Notes: generated by a model not told the origin, from the sequence alone. Positions 9,029 to 17,786 are shown, numbered from the stretch's first letter. The stretch is 64,000 bases of DNA from Pseudarthrobacter sp. NIBRBAC000502770 (GCF_006517815.1 NZ_CP041198.1:4339797-4403796); one strand, 5' to 3'. Program-made: numbers and translations.

Positions 9029-9960
9029 CGCCTGCCCCGGATAACCTTGCCGCCCTCGTCGATGACATGCTGCTGGATGTCGGCTTCGAACAGGACGCGG
9101 ACCTTCGCGGCGCCCTCCATTCGCTGGGTGCCCTCGCGTCCCTTCCCACGCCCGAGCCCACCGGGGAGCTCGCTGCACTGCTCACGGCTGGCGGGCCGGC
9201 CCGGGGGGAGGCCCCCGTACCTGCCGGCGCACTCGATGCCGCAGGCAGGCAGCCTGGAGAACGCGAAGCTGACCAGGACGATGGACCGCCCGCCGATGAG
9301 CTGGCGCGCCGCCGCCGTCGCAGGCACCGCCCCACCACGCTGGGGCTGGTGCTGGTGGCCGGCATGGGGCTGGGAGTTGGCGGGGTAGCCGCCAGCTCAG
9401 CACCTCCCGGGAACAGCCCCGTGGAGCAGCTGCTGGCGGATTTGTCGCCTTGGAACAGTTCGGTGAGCGAGCCGTCGGCCGCCGGCTACGGCTACCGTGC
9501 TCCCAGGGTGGCTTCCGATGGGGAACTTGCCGCCGCCGGCCCGGAGGCCGCAGCGGGCGGGGCCACCGACGCGGCCAACCTCGCCTCCCGCCTCCTGCCG
9601 GACCAGGCCGGAACTTCCCGGCACACAGGGCATGCGCACACTGGCACGCCGCTCTGCGCCGGTCCCGTCAATCACGAAGCAGCCGGCAGGATGTGTCTGC
9701 CTGCGGGGGCAGGGCCGGCCACGCAGGGCGACGGAGCTGGCCGCGGCACGGAGAACCAAGGAACTGCGGCGGAAGAGCCGGCAGGACCGGCCGCCGCGAA
9801 CCAGGGGAAGGCGGGCACACCCGCGCCGGATAATGCGCCCGCAGCGGCGGGTGCGGCCGGCGGGCCAGCGAAACCCACTGCCGGAGTGGTCCAGGGCCAG
9901 GCAGGTTCCCAGGGCACGGGGCAGGGAAACGGCCCCCGGCCCACGTCTCCGGCGAAATAG
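9025..9960 (+). CDS. putative membrane partner (anti-sigma-like) of the sigma factor
   Basis: A 311-residue protein translationally coupled to the sigma gene. It has an acidic cytoplasmic N-terminus of about 90 residues, a basic RRRRRR stretch, one membrane segment (TTLGLVLVAGMGLGVGGVAA, about residues 104-123) and a long extracytoplasmic tail rich in Ala, Gly and Pro. No zinc-binding ZAS motif (HxxxCxxC) is present, so the anti-sigma role is inferred from position and topology alone. Confidence 0.6.
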   Translation: MTPAPDNLAALVDDMLLDVGFEQDADLRGALHSLGALASLPTPEPTGELAALLTAGGPARGEAPVPAGALDAAGRQPGEREADQDDGPPADELARRRRRRHRPTTLGLVLVAGMGLGVGGVAASSAPPGNSPVEQLLADLSPWNSSVSEPSAAGYGYRAPRVASDGELAAAGPEAAAGGATDAANLASRLLPDQAGTSRHTGHAHTGTPLCAGPVNHEAAGRMCLPAGAGPATQGDGAGRGTENQGTAAEEPAGPAAANQGKAGTPAPDNAPAAAGAAGGPAKPTAGVVQGQAGSQGTGQGNGPRPTSPAK

Positions 9961-9971
9961 CCGAAAGACGG

Positions 9972-10009
9972 CAACAGCGGGCCCGTTAAACGGACCCGCT
10001 GTTGTTTTC
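9972..10009 (+). terminator. intrinsic terminator of the sigma operon
   Basis: CAACAGCGGG.CCGTT and AACGG.CCCGCTGTTG arms are followed by TTTTCTT. It lies between convergent genes and may work for both. Confidence 0.8.
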
Positions 10010-10020
10010 TTCAGCGGCGG

Positions 10021-10515
10021 TCAGGCGATGACCTGGCGTTTGGAGGAAATCACGCCGGTATCGAAACCGGCCAGGTGGAGGCCGCCGTGGAAGCGCGCGT
10101 GCTCGATCTTCACGCAGCGGTCCATCACCACGTTGAGCCCTGCGGCTTCCGCGCCTGCCGCGACGCCTTCATGCCAGGAGCCCAGCTGCAGCCAGAGTGT
10201 TTTGGCGCCGGCGGCCACTGCCTCGTCAAGGACGCCGGGAAGGTCGTCGTGCTTGCGGAACACGTCAACGATGTCCGGGCTTTCCGGCAGGTCCGCCAGG
10301 GATGCAAACGTGGGCTGGCCCAGGATCTCCTTCACCACCGGGTTCACGAAGTACACCTTGTAGCGGGTGGAGGAGAGCAGGTACGTGGCCACGAAGTAGC
10401 TGGCCCGCGACGGTTTGTCGGAAGCCCCGACAATGGCGATGGATTTCGCCTGCCGGAGCAACGCCAGCCGCTCCGGTGCTGACGGGCCGGACCAGGTGCG
10501 TTCGGCGGTGCTCAT
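10021..10515 (-). CDS. CoA-binding (YccU-like) protein
   Basis: 164 residues with the Rossmann CoA-binding fold seen in succinyl-CoA synthetase alpha subunits: SIAIVGASDKPSRASYFVA near residue 25, VYFVNP, DIVDVFRK and TLWLQLGSWHEG. There is no catalytic histidine region, so it probably binds CoA or an acyl-CoA without being a ligase. Its ATG overlaps the metY stop (ATGA), making it the last gene of the SAM-riboswitch operon. A paralogue at 15324 stands just beyond the operon's riboswitch. Confidence 0.85.
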   Translation of the reverse strand: MSTAERTWSGPSAPERLALLRQAKSIAIVGASDKPSRASYFVATYLLSSTRYKVYFVNPVVKEILGQPTFASLADLPESPDIVDVFRKHDDLPGVLDEAVAAGAKTLWLQLGSWHEGVAAGAEAAGLNVVMDRCVKIEHARFHGGLHLAGFDTGVISSKRQVIA

Positions 10516-11864
10516 GCGTTTGCTCCGATCGTGCAGGCGTCTGCGGGTTCTTCGACCACAATGGCGTCCCGGGCCGCGGCGTTGGAGGCTTCGGCGAGTG
10601 CCTGGTCCAGGTCCCACAGGATGTCCTCGATGTCCTCAAGGCCCACCGAGATGCGGACCAGGTCCTCCGGCACGCCCGCGGATTCCAGCTGTGCCGCACT
10701 GAGCTGCTGGTGGGTGGTGGAGCCGGGGTGGATCACCAGGGTGCGGGAGTCACCCACGTTGGCCAGGTGGGAAGCCAGCTGCAGGGATTCGATGAACTTC
10801 TGCCCCGCGGCGCGCCCACCCTTCACCCCGAAGGAGAAGACTGATCCGGGGCCCAGCGGCAGGTACTTCTTGGCCCGCTCGAAGTGCGGGTGGGAGGGCA
10901 GGCCGGAGTAGTTGACATAGGCCACCCGGTCATCGTTTGCCAGCCACTCGGCCACGGCCCGGGCGTTCTTCAGGTGCTCGTCGAGCCGCTGCGGCAGTGT
11001 CTCAACGCCTTGGAGCAGCTGGAACGCGGACTGCGGCGACAGCGCCGGGCCGATGTCGCGCAGCTGCTCGCTGCGCAGCTTGGTGAGGAAGCCGTACTCG
11101 CCGAAGTTGCCCCACCAGGAGACGTTGCCGTAGGAAGCCACGGGCTCGGTCATGGTGGGGAACTTGCCGTTGCCCCAGTTGAAGCGGCCGCTTTCCACCA
11201 CCACGCCGCCCAGGGTGGTGCCGTGGCCGCCCAGGAACTTCGTGGCGGAATGGATCACGATGTCGGCGCCGTGCTCGATGGGCCGCACCAGGTACGGCGT
11301 GCTCAAGGTGGCGTCGACCACCAGGGGGATGCCGGCGTCGCGTGCCACCTTGGCCAGCCCCGCCAGGTCCTGGACCTCCGACGACGGGTTGGCCACCACC
11401 TCCACGAAGATGGCCTTGGTGTTGTCCCGGACCGCCGCGGCGTAGTCTGCAGGGTCGGTCCCGGTGACGAAGGTGGTGTCGACGCCGAACCGGCGAAGGG
11501 TGACATCGAGCTGGGTCACGGTGCCGCCATACAGCTGGGAGGCTGCCACGATGTGGTCGCCGGCCTGGGTGAGGGCGGCGAACGTGATGAACTCAGCGGC
11601 CATGCCCGAGGACGTGGCCACTGCGCCGATGCCGCCTTCGAGGGATGCGATGCGCTCCTCGAACGCCGCGACCGTGGGGTTGCCGATGCGGGAGTAGATG
11701 TTGCCGTACTTCTGGAGGGCGAACAGGTTGGCGGCGTCGTTGGTGTCCTTGAAGACGAAGGACGTGGTCTGGTAGATGGGTACGGCGCGGGCGCCGTGCT
11801 CGGCGTCGGGGGTGCCCCCGGCGTGCAGGGCGCGGGTGCGGAAACCGAAGGCGCGTTCAGCCAT
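10512..11864 (-). CDS. metY: O-acetylhomoserine sulfhydrylase
   Basis: A 450-residue PLP enzyme of the Cys/Met-metabolism family that forms homocysteine (or methionine) from O-acetylhomoserine and sulfide (or methanethiol). Visible features are RALHAGGTPDAEHGARAVPIYQ-type N-terminal sequence (split here as RALHAGG and PIYQTTSF), YSRIGNPT, and the PLP-lysine motif HSATKFLGGHG. The length is typical of MetY rather than the 390-residue MetB. It overlaps sfnG by one base upstream and the CoA-binding gene by four downstream. Confidence 0.92.
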   Translation of the reverse strand: MAERAFGFRTRALHAGGTPDAEHGARAVPIYQTTSFVFKDTNDAANLFALQKYGNIYSRIGNPTVAAFEERIASLEGGIGAVATSSGMAAEFITFAALTQAGDHIVAASQLYGGTVTQLDVTLRRFGVDTTFVTGTDPADYAAAVRDNTKAIFVEVVANPSSEVQDLAGLAKVARDAGIPLVVDATLSTPYLVRPIEHGADIVIHSATKFLGGHGTTLGGVVVESGRFNWGNGKFPTMTEPVASYGNVSWWGNFGEYGFLTKLRSEQLRDIGPALSPQSAFQLLQGVETLPQRLDEHLKNARAVAEWLANDDRVAYVNYSGLPSHPHFERAKKYLPLGPGSVFSFGVKGGRAAGQKFIESLQLASHLANVGDSRTLVIHPGSTTHQQLSAAQLESAGVPEDLVRISVGLEDIEDILWDLDQALAEASNAAARDAIVVEEPADACTIGANA

Positions 11865-13057
11865 CAGACAGCCACCGCTTCGGCGGCAACCGGGGTTCCG
11901 GACAGGTCCAATTCGGTGCCGTTCTTCCGCGCCAGGTCGGCCTCCAGTTCGCGCACGATCGGGAGGATGTCGCGTCCGAACGCCGCCACCTCCTCCTGGA
12001 AGTGCAGGTAGCCCGTGAGGAACAGGTTCACGCCGATCTTCTTGTACTCCACGATGCGCCCGGCAATCTGCTCGGGGGTGCCGATGAGCTGGGTCTTGAA
12101 CCCGTCGTTGTACTGGACCAGGTCCTCGAAGGTGGAGTCAGCCCACATGCCCTTGCCGTCCTTGGTGGAGGCGCCGGCTTCCTGCACGGCGTCGCGGAAG
12201 CCCTGGACGGCGGGTTTGTGCGCTTTTTCCACGATCTCGCGCAGGGTGTCCCGGGCTTCCTTTTCGGAGTCGCGGGCGATGACGAACCCGTTGAGGCCGA
12301 ATCGGGGAGCGGCCAGCGGGCCTCCGGCGCCGCGGCCGGTTTCGCCGGCAGCGGCCACCACTCCGGCGATGTTGTCCTTGAAACCCTCGAGGTCTTTGCC
12401 GTTGGAGAAGTACCAGTCCGCCACGCGGCCCGCGGTGGCCTGGGCCGCCGTCGAGTTTCCGCCGAAGAAGATCTCCGGGTGGGCGCGGCCCGGGACGTCC
12501 ACAGGGGCGGGGTTCAGGGTGAAATCGGTGATGTTGTAGTACTTGCCGGACTGGCTGTACTCCTTTTCGGTCCACAACCCGCGCAGGACGTTGATGAATT
12601 CCTCGGTGCGGACGTAGCGCTCGTCGTGCTCCAGCCACTCCAGGCCGAAGTTGGTGAACTCGCTCTTCAGCCAGCCGGAGACGATGTTCACGGCGGCGCG
12701 GCCGTTGGAGATGTGGTCGGCTGTGATGATGTACTTCGCCAGCACGCCGGGGTGCCACATTCCCGGGTGGACTGCGGCGATGACCTTCAGTCGCTCCGTG
12801 GCGGCCAGCAGTGCAAGGCTGAACGAGGTGGCCTCGTGCTGCTTGTCCGCGCCGTAGGAGGCGGCGTACCGGGTCTGGGTCAGGGCGTATTCGAAGCCGG
12901 ATTCCTCGGCGATGCGCGCCAGCTTCTTGTTGTAGTCAAAGTCCCAGCCGGTGCGCTGCTCGATGGTGGATACCACCAGGCCGCCGGAAACGTTGGGCAC
13001 CCAGTAGGCGAACTTGAGGGGCTCGGAGAGACGTGCGACGCTGCTGATGTCTGTCAT
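11864..13057 (-). CDS. sfnG: dimethylsulfone monooxygenase, SfnG-like
   Basis: A 397-residue member of the bacterial luciferase-like flavin monooxygenases. The N-terminal KFAYWVPNVSGGLVVST is a hallmark of SfnG, which uses FMNH2 and oxygen to convert dimethylsulfone to methanesulfinate. A conserved HPGMWHPG and NIVSGW segment support the fold. In this operon it would release organic sulfur for MetY. No flavin reductase or methanesulfonate monooxygenase gene is adjacent, so those steps must be encoded elsewhere. It overlaps the acs gene by four bases. Confidence 0.88.
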   Translation of the reverse strand: MTDISSVARLSEPLKFAYWVPNVSGGLVVSTIEQRTGWDFDYNKKLARIAEESGFEYALTQTRYAASYGADKQHEATSFSLALLAATERLKVIAAVHPGMWHPGVLAKYIITADHISNGRAAVNIVSGWLKSEFTNFGLEWLEHDERYVRTEEFINVLRGLWTEKEYSQSGKYYNITDFTLNPAPVDVPGRAHPEIFFGGNSTAAQATAGRVADWYFSNGKDLEGFKDNIAGVVAAAGETGRGAGGPLAAPRFGLNGFVIARDSEKEARDTLREIVEKAHKPAVQGFRDAVQEAGASTKDGKGMWADSTFEDLVQYNDGFKTQLIGTPEQIAGRIVEYKKIGVNLFLTGYLHFQEEVAAFGRDILPIVRELEADLARKNGTELDLSGTPVAAEAVAV

Positions 13058-15006
13058 GATTCTTCCTTCGTTAGGGCCCGCTGGCGCAGGACGTCCTGAA
13101 TGCCGGCGATGGCCGGTTCGTTCTGGAGTGAGGTGGTGTCGCCCAGGGTTGTTCCTTCGAACAGTTGGGTGAGCAGCCGGCGCATGATTTTGCCGCTGCG
13201 GGTCTTGGGAACATCGGGAACCACGACGACGTCGCGCGGCTTGGCGATGGGGCCGATCTCCTTGGCGACGTGGTTCCGGAGCTCGTCGAGGCAGTCGGCC
13301 GGGGCCCCGGCCTTCAGGACGACGAAGGCAACCACGGCGTGGCCGGTCTTCGGATCCGCTACCGGGCAGACGCCGGCCTCCACGACGTCCGGGTGCGATA
13401 CCAGGGCGGATTCGATCTCGATGGTGGAGAGCAGGTGTCCGGAGACGTTCAGGGTGTCATCCACGCGGCCCAGGATCCAAATGTCACCGTCGGCATCGTA
13501 CTTGGCGCCGTCGCCGGCCAGGAACCAGCCCCGGTCCGCGTACTTGCTCCAGTAGGAATCGAAGTAGCGCCGTGGGTTTCCCCAGACGGTGCGGGCAATG
13601 GCGGGCCCGGGGGAGTCAACCACGATGTTTCCCTGGACGCCCGGGGCCACGTTATTGCCGCCGTCGTCCACGATCCTGGTGCTTACCCCCGGCAGCGGGC
13701 GTGCGGCGCAGCCGGGCTTGAAACTGGTGTCCGTGGGCGCGGGGGAGAGGATGGTGGCGCCGGTTTCGGACTGCCACCACGTGTCCACCACGGGTGCGGT
13801 GCCGGCGCCCACGTTCTGCCGCAGCCAGCGCCAGGCCTCCGGGTTGACCGCTTCGCCCACGGTGCCGAGCAGGCGGATGGAGGACAGGTCATAGGTGTCC
13901 GGCACGCCGTCCGGGAACCAGCCCATAAGGGACCTGACCAGCGTGGGCGCGGTGTAGTACTGCGTCACGCCGTAGCGTTCGATGATTTCGAAATGCCGGC
14001 CCGGGTGTGGCGTGTTCGGGGTGCCCTCGAAGATGACCTGCGTGGCGCCGTTGGACAGCGGCCCGTAGATCTCGTAAGTGTGCGCCGTAACCCAGGCGAG
14101 ATCGGCCGTGCACCAGTGCACGTCGCGGTCCCGGAGCGCGGGGTCCGGGTTGCTGAACAGGTGCTCGAAACTCCACGACGCCTGCGTCAGGTAGCCGCCG
14201 GAGGTGTGCACCAGGCCCTTGGGCTTCCCGGTGGTCCCGGACGTGTACATGATGAACAGCGGCGTCTCGGCGTCGAACGCCTCCGGTTCGTGGACGTCCG
14301 GGGAGCTCCCGACGGCGTCATGCCACCAGACGTCGCGGCCTTCCGTCATGGGCACGGTTGTGAGTTGGCCGGCAGGGGTGGTGCGGTTGACCACCAGGAC
14401 GTGTTCGATGGCATTGTCCCCGGCGACGGCTGCGTCCGCGTTGTCCTTCACGGGAACGGCCACGCCGCGGCGGAACTGGCCGTCCGTGGTGACCAGGAGC
14501 TTGGCACCCGTGTCCTCCACCCGGAACTTCAGTGCTTCGGCGGAAAAACCACCAAACACCAGGGAGTGGATGGCGCCGATCCGGGCCACGGCGAGCGTGA
14601 TGATGACGGTCTCGGGGATGACCGGGAGGTAGATGACCACGCGGTCGCCCTTGGTGATGCCCAGGGCCAGGAGGGCATTGGCGGCCTTGGCCACCTCTCG
14701 TTGGAGTTCGGCGTACGTGATGGATCTTCGGTCGCCCGGCTCGCCTTCGAAGTGGAGGGCCACCTTGTTTCCGCGGCCGGCCGCGACGTGGCGGTCCACG
14801 CAGTTGGCTGCCACGTTGAGCCGTCCGCCTTCAAACCAGGTGATTTCCGGTCCGCGGCCGGCTTCAGGGTCCGCCGGATTCCAGCGGTGCGCCGTGTGCC
14901 ACGGGGTATCCCAGTCCAGGCGCAGCGCCTGCTGTTCCCAGAAGGCAACGTTGTCCGGGTGCACTCCCGCGTTCAGGTGCATCGTTTCGGTGGTGCTCAC
15001 GCCCAT
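13054..15006 (-). CDS. acs: acetate--CoA ligase (AMP-forming)
   Basis: The 650-residue protein has full acetyl-CoA synthetase architecture: an N-terminal ACS domain, the P-loop YTSGTTGKPKG, WWQSETG, and the C-terminal PKTRSGKIMRR with the regulatory/catalytic lysine. It activates acetate to acetyl-CoA through acetyl-AMP. It is the first gene of the riboswitch operon, so acetyl-CoA may feed homoserine O-acetylation, whose product MetY uses; that link is inference. Its GGAG ribosome-binding site touches the 3' P1 strand of the riboswitch. The chosen ATG is 15006; an in-frame ATG lies nine codons in. Confidence 0.9.
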   Translation of the reverse strand: MGVSTTETMHLNAGVHPDNVAFWEQQALRLDWDTPWHTAHRWNPADPEAGRGPEITWFEGGRLNVAANCVDRHVAAGRGNKVALHFEGEPGDRRSITYAELQREVAKAANALLALGITKGDRVVIYLPVIPETVIITLAVARIGAIHSLVFGGFSAEALKFRVEDTGAKLLVTTDGQFRRGVAVPVKDNADAAVAGDNAIEHVLVVNRTTPAGQLTTVPMTEGRDVWWHDAVGSSPDVHEPEAFDAETPLFIMYTSGTTGKPKGLVHTSGGYLTQASWSFEHLFSNPDPALRDRDVHWCTADLAWVTAHTYEIYGPLSNGATQVIFEGTPNTPHPGRHFEIIERYGVTQYYTAPTLVRSLMGWFPDGVPDTYDLSSIRLLGTVGEAVNPEAWRWLRQNVGAGTAPVVDTWWQSETGATILSPAPTDTSFKPGCAARPLPGVSTRIVDDGGNNVAPGVQGNIVVDSPGPAIARTVWGNPRRYFDSYWSKYADRGWFLAGDGAKYDADGDIWILGRVDDTLNVSGHLLSTIEIESALVSHPDVVEAGVCPVADPKTGHAVVAFVVLKAGAPADCLDELRNHVAKEIGPIAKPRDVVVVPDVPKTRSGKIMRRLLTQLFEGTTLGDTTSLQNEPAIAGIQDVLRQRALTKEES

Positions 15007-15015
15007 CGTTTCACT

Positions 15016-15178
15016 CCATCGGTCCTGGCGGTAGCACCCTGTGGAGGCAGCCCTCCGGAGCGGTCAGCTCCAGGTACCCGCGGCTGCGGTCTTTGCTATC
15101 GCCGCGGCATTGGGGGCCGTCCGGCGACCAGGATTGCTGCGGCGTCATCGATCCAGGTCTCTCGGCCGCTCGGGATGG
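15016..15178 (-). ncRNA. SAM-I riboswitch heading the acs-sfnG-metY operon
   Basis: The core blocks of the riboswitch at 4688 recur almost unchanged on the minus strand: CGGCCGAGAGACCTGG, TCGATGACGCCGCAGCAA, then GGTGCTACCGCCAGGACC and the P1 arms CCATC/GATGG. The P3 side is expanded, giving 163 bases instead of 100. The 3' P1 strand GATGG overlaps GGAGTG, the acs ribosome-binding site, eight bases from the ATG. This arrangement suits translational control and leaves no room for a terminator. Confidence 0.9.
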
Positions 15179-15323
15179 TCAAAGACCACTACACTCCAGT
15201 GAATCGGCAGGAGCAAACCCTTGCGTCCGCCGCGTAATATTCGTTCATGACGTCCACTAGTGCCGTGAATCATTCTCTTATTCGACGCGCTGTGACTTCG
15301 GGCAGGGAGCGTAGTCTGAACCC

Positions 15324-15749
15324 ATGGGCCACACGAACGATCCTGCAGTCATTGAACGGCTTATGCGAACCAAGGGCCGATGGGCCATTGTGGGCCTGAC
15401 CACCAATGAGTGGCGCTCAGCCTATGATGTTTCGCTGTTGATCCGCGACCGGCTGGGCATGGACATCATCCCCGTCAACCTGCCAGGGGATCCGGTCCAC
15501 GGCGAACCGGGGTACCGCACCCTGGCGGACATTCCGGCGGAAAAGCGGCCCATCGACGTCGTGGATTGCTTTGTGAATTCACAGAAGGTGGGCAGCGTGG
15601 TTGACCAGGCTATTGCTGTGGGTGCCAAGGCTGTGTGGCTGCAACTGGGCGTTATTGACGAAGCGGCGGCGGAGCGCGCCAAGGCGGCCGGCCTCGATGT
15701 GGTGATGAACGCCTGCCCCGCCCAGGTTGCCTGGAAATACGGGCTTTAG
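15324..15749 (+). CDS. CoA-binding (YccU-like) protein, second copy
   Basis: 141 residues, same CoA-binding family as 10021-10515: RWAIVGLTTNEWRSAYDV at the dinucleotide-like loop, DIIPVNLPG, DVVDCFVNSQKVG, AVWLQLGVIDE and VVMNACPAQ. It lacks the N- and C-terminal extensions of the other copy. It is transcribed away from the sulfur operon and overlaps the convergent dioxygenase stop codon by four bases. Function is unknown beyond likely CoA or acyl-CoA binding. Confidence 0.85.
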   Translation: MGHTNDPAVIERLMRTKGRWAIVGLTTNEWRSAYDVSLLIRDRLGMDIIPVNLPGDPVHGEPGYRTLADIPAEKRPIDVVDCFVNSQKVGSVVDQAIAVGAKAVWLQLGVIDEAAAERAKAAGLDVVMNACPAQVAWKYGL

Positions 15750-16786
15750 GGCTCCCCCGGCTGCTTCAGCAATTCCGGATAATGCCGCTCGGTAACGTCC
15801 GGGTGCGCGCGCATGCGCCCCTTCAGCATGTTCAGGCCGAAGGATGCCAGCAGCGGGTTGGCGGGATCGTCCGTGATGCCGCGGGCCGCCGCTTTCAGTC
15901 CAGGCGCAAGGGGAACGGGCTCGATGACAGCGTCCAGCCGTGGTGACCAGAAGAACGGCACCGAGTAGCGGTCCACGCCCGGCGGTGGGGCCTGGACACG
16001 GTGGATGGTGGCCGCCAGGTAACCCTCGGTGGCCACTTCCAGCATCTCACCCAGGTTCACCACCAGCGCACCCGGCAGGGGCTCCACCGGCAGCCATTCG
16101 CTGGTACCGGGCGGCAGGACCTCAAGGCCGCCTACGCCGTCCTGCAGCAGGAGCGTCACGAACCCGTAATCGGCGTGGGAGCCGACGCCCTGGTCGCCGG
16201 CTTCTTCCACGACACCACCCACGTAGTGCACCAGCTTGCCCATCCACGCCGGGGTGTCCCGGAAGGGTTCATCAAAGTAGTCCTCCGGCAACTGGAGCGA
16301 AACCGCGATGGCCCGCAGCAGTTCCATCCCTACCTCTGACATGAGGTCAGCCCATTCCATGGCGGCGGGCTTGAGTGGGGGGAACGCTTCGTCGGGCCAG
16401 AGGTTTGGCCCCTGCAGCAGCCAGTAGGGCTGGTCCTCCGGGAAGTCCGGCACCGGTTCGCGCTCGGGGGAGTAGTCGATCTGCTCCCGCGCGTCCGCCC
16501 GGCCCTGGGTCACTTCGGTGCCCATGCGGGTGTAGCCGCGGAAGTGCGGGGACAGGCGGTTGTCCAGCTTCATCCGCTCGGCAAGGGGAAGGTTGAAGAA
16601 CTGCCGCACAAGGTCCAGCAACTCTTCAGCCTGGCCGGGTCGCCCGCCGTAGCCGGTGATTTGGAAGAAGCCCACGTCATGGGTGGCATGCCGCAGCTGC
16701 TCGATGAATTCCGGGCTGAAGGATCCGTAGGGCTGCCGTGCGGAACTCAGATCCAGAACAGGAATGGCTCCCTGGTCGCGTGACAT
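15746..16786 (-). CDS. 2OG-Fe(II) oxygenase, isopenicillin N synthase family
   Basis: 346 residues. An N-terminal DIOX_N region (IPVLDLSSAR, then VGFFQITGYG) precedes the double-stranded beta-helix with iron ligands HADYG (His-x-Asp) and a later TIHRVQ histidine. RYSVPFFW supplies the Arg-x-Ser that binds 2-oxoglutarate. The substrate is unknown. It shares overlapping stop codons with the convergent CoA-binding gene. The 45-base gap to the next plus-strand gene should hold both promoters. Confidence 0.87.
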   Translation of the reverse strand: MSRDQGAIPVLDLSSARQPYGSFSPEFIEQLRHATHDVGFFQITGYGGRPGQAEELLDLVRQFFNLPLAERMKLDNRLSPHFRGYTRMGTEVTQGRADAREQIDYSPEREPVPDFPEDQPYWLLQGPNLWPDEAFPPLKPAAMEWADLMSEVGMELLRAIAVSLQLPEDYFDEPFRDTPAWMGKLVHYVGGVVEEAGDQGVGSHADYGFVTLLLQDGVGGLEVLPPGTSEWLPVEPLPGALVVNLGEMLEVATEGYLAATIHRVQAPPPGVDRYSVPFFWSPRLDAVIEPVPLAPGLKAAARGITDDPANPLLASFGLNMLKGRMRAHPDVTERHYPELLKQPGEP

Positions 16787-16831
16787 CCTCGCAGACTAGC
16801 ACCGTACCCGCCTGCTTTATAGGCTTCCTTC

Positions 16832-17245
16832 ATGGACCCCAACGCGCTGCGGACAATCTGCCTTTCGTTTCCCGGCGCCTACGAGGATTTTCCGTTCGGA
16901 CCGGAAACGTCGGTCTTCAAAGTGCGGTCCCGCATCGCCGGGGGCGCCCGCCACGAGGCGAAGCTGTTTGCCCTGTCATCCATGGACGAGGACGACTTCT
17001 ACGTGAACCTGAAGTGCGAACCGGCCCTTGCCGTGCAGCTGCGGGCAGTGCATCCGGCGATTACCGGCGCGTGGCACATGAACAAGACCCACTGGAACGG
17101 TGTCCGCCTTGACGGATCGCTGCCGGACGGGATGGTCCGGGACATGGTGGAGGACTCGTACGACCTGGTGGTGGCAGGCTTGAGCCGGAAGCAGCAGGAG
17201 CAACTGGGGTGGGCACGCCTCGGGAAGGCAGGCAGCAGTGACTGA
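16832..17245 (+). CDS. MmcQ/YjbR family protein
   Basis: 137 residues with the YjbR/CyaY-like fold: CLSFPGAYEDFPFGPETSVFKV at the start, a central KLFALSSM strand, FYVNLKCEP and a C-terminal helix after HWNGVRLDGSLPD. Members are described as DNA-binding-like, but no activity is established. It begins a three-gene run with overlapping stop and start codons (next start GTG 17238). Confidence 0.8.
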   Translation: MDPNALRTICLSFPGAYEDFPFGPETSVFKVRSRIAGGARHEAKLFALSSMDEDDFYVNLKCEPALAVQLRAVHPAITGAWHMNKTHWNGVRLDGSLPDGMVRDMVEDSYDLVVAGLSRKQQEQLGWARLGKAGSSD

Positions 17246-17786
17246 CAAGGCAACTGCCCGGCTCGAATACCCGGGAGTGGGAAGCACCGAAGAAGGGAGT
17301 GCCCCCGAAGGATACGACCGTGTCCTGCAGGAGGTCCGCCTGGGCACCGGGCTGGATACCTACCGGCGCGTGGCGGACGGCATCCTCGCCTGGGAACTGC
17401 AGCGGCGGGCGGGGCTCCGGGTCCGGGCCGACTCGCCCCGGGCCGTGCCGGGGGCACACGTGGTGAGCGGATTCGGCGTCGGGCCCTTCCGCCTGCCGGC
17501 ACCCTGCCAGGTCGTGTGGGTCCATGATCCGGTGCCAGGCGGCATCCCGCAGTCCGCCGGTTTCGGCTATGGCACTTTGCCCGGCCACCCTGCCCGCGGG
17601 GAGGAATCCTTTGAAGTGGGGATCGACGGCCAGGCGGAGGTGTGGCTGCGGATCCAGGCCTTCAGCAGGCCCGCCAACTGGTTCTACGCCGCCGGCGGAC
17701 TGGTGACCCGCGCGGCGCAGCGCTACGTTACTTCCCGGTACATTGAAGGGGCACGCAGTCTCGCCGCGGAAGGAAAATCCCAGTGA
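17238..17786 (+). CDS. DUF1990 family protein
   Basis: 182 residues of the DUF1990 family: YPGVGSTEEG near the start, RVLQEVRLGTG, VVWVHDPVP, GFGYGTLPGHPARGEESF and a final NWFYAAGGLVTRAAQRY. It has a beta-rich START-like composition and no catalytic motif that I recognise. It overlaps the MmcQ gene by eight bases and the next gene by four, so the three are almost certainly translated from one message. Confidence 0.8.
   Translation: MTDKATARLEYPGVGSTEEGSAPEGYDRVLQEVRLGTGLDTYRRVADGILAWELQRRAGLRVRADSPRAVPGAHVVSGFGVGPFRLPAPCQVVWVHDPVPGGIPQSAGFGYGTLPGHPARGEESFEVGIDGQAEVWLRIQAFSRPANWFYAAGGLVTRAAQRYVTSRYIEGARSLAAEGKSQ

Noticed and set aside
13165..15237. 690-codon plus-strand open frame over acs
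   Set aside because: It is the shadow of the acetate-CoA ligase and has no recognisable motif.
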